From the NCBI RefSeq assembly GCF_009733735.1, contig NZ_WNJP01000015.1, positions 1 through 33,200 of the forward strand: a stretch of DNA of 33,200 nt, written 5' to 3'. Positions within the stretch are counted from its first letter, which is position 1. Every line of letters begins with the position of its first letter. Below, one piece after another: positions 32,658-33,200 of this stretch. This stretch comes from Sandarakinorhabdus oryzae (GTDB taxonomy: Bacteria > Pseudomonadota > Alphaproteobacteria > Sphingomonadales > Sphingomonadaceae). The notes under the pieces are model-generated. The model saw only the letters and a list, made by a program, of their open reading frames with translations, did no database searches and was not told the origin of the DNA. The translations under genes were made by a program, and so were the position numbers.

Positions 32658-33200
32658 GTGCTGACCGCGCTTGCCATCCAGAATGTCGTGCTGATCGAGG
32701 CGCTGGCCATCGAGTTCGCGCCCGGCCTCGTCGTGCTCACCGGCGAAACCGGGGCCGGCAAGTCGATCCTGCTCGATGCGCTGGGGCTGGTGCTGGGCAA
32801 TCGCGCCGATGCCGGGCTGGTGCGGGCCGGGGCCGATGTGGCGCGGGTGGTGGCAGAATTCGCGGTGGGCGATGACCATCCGGCCCGCGCCTTGCTGGCC
32901 GAGAATGAGCTGGAGGCCGATGGCGCCATCATCCTGCGCCGCCAGCTGAAGGCCGATGGCGGCAGCCGGGCCTTTGTGAATGACCAGCCGGTGTCGGCCA
33001 CGCTGCTGCGCGAACTCGGCGCGGCGCTGGTCGAAATCCATGGCCAGCATGACGAGCGCGGCCTGCTTAGCCCCAAGGGTCACCGCGCGTTACTCGATCA
33101 ATTTGCTGGCCATGGTGACCATCTGCTGGCCGTGCGTGCCGCCTGGGAGGCCGCGCGGACCGCGCGGGAGGCCGCCGTGGCCGCGCGGGAGCGGCTGGCG
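32658..33200 (+). CDS. recN: DNA repair protein RecN, N-terminal part
   Basis: An SMC-like ATPase that acts in double-strand break repair. The 181 visible residues start with a GTG at 32658 (LTALAIQNVVLIEALAIEF), preceded by CGAGG. They contain the Walker A GETGAGKS at residues 29-36, then LGLVLGNRADAGLVRAGA, the segment RRQLKADGGSRAFVNDQPVS, and EIHGQHDERGLL, the RecN-typical Q-loop region. The final 30 residues begin an Ala/Arg-rich coiled coil. The C-terminal half lies outside the window. Confidence 0.94.
   Translation, partial: MLTALAIQNVVLIEALAIEFAPGLVVLTGETGAGKSILLDALGLVLGNRADAGLVRAGADVARVVAEFAVGDDHPARALLAENELEADGAIILRRQLKADGGSRAFVNDQPVSATLLRELGAALVEIHGQHDERGLLSPKGHRALLDQFAGHGDHLLAVRAAWEAARTAREAAVAARERLA

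Overview
This GC-rich window looks like chromosomal DNA of an alphaproteobacterium, most likely a sphingomonad (Sphingomonadales). The basis is the rpmF-plsX-fabH-ihfA-merR housekeeping block, a sphingomonad-style exosortase/EPS locus, and a pair of genes for the 3-hydroxypropionate (3-HP) pathway. Outside Chloroflexi, that pair is known mainly from marine or freshwater, often aerobic anoxygenic phototrophic, proteobacteria such as Erythrobacter and Porphyrobacter. The species assignment is inference.

Positions 1-10739 (minus strand) hold nucleotide-sugar and glycosyltransfer genes. Read in transcription order they are an AAA ATPase, two family-2 glycosyltransferases, an EpsD-like lipoprotein, rmlA-rmlC-rmlD (dTDP-L-rhamnose), a UDP-sugar dehydrogenase and an ArnA/UXS-like decarboxylating SDR. 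nhaA and a partial DUF1345 membrane protein follow. rmlB, a Wzx flippase and a Wzy polymerase are not in the window.

Positions 11086-19071 (mostly plus strand) hold the export and sorting machinery. An outer-membrane beta-barrel is followed by a GumB/Wza-like OPX protein without a lipobox, a Wzz/GumC co-polymerase, and a BY-kinase-like protein. The last carries an MshEN-like N-terminus and a degenerate Walker A. Then come a transmembrane exosortase with its Cys/Arg/His triad, EpsI, a small two-helix membrane protein on the opposite strand, and a WbaP/GumD-type initiating sugar transferase. Many genes overlap by 1-4 bases. A divergent control region with a 26-bp near-palindrome separates the two halves.

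Positions 19270-28406 (plus strand) are the most striking part: two giant multifunctional genes overlapping by ATGA. The first encodes a propionyl-CoA synthase (CoA ligase + crotonase dehydratase + enoyl reductase, 1837 aa). The second encodes a bifunctional malonyl-CoA reductase (two SDR halves, 1208 aa). Together they can convert malonyl-CoA through free 3-HP to propionyl-CoA, the reductive arm of the Fuchs 3-HP bi-cycle. A sigma70-like promoter candidate and a leader with inverted repeats precede them. A 10-bp GC-rich hairpin follows them.

Positions 28608-32435 (minus strand) are core genes: an orphan ParA-family ATPase, a MerR regulator, ihfA, fabH, plsX and rpmF (59 aa). recN runs off the right edge on the plus strand. 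No tRNA, rRNA, CRISPR array, insertion sequence or prophage gene was seen.
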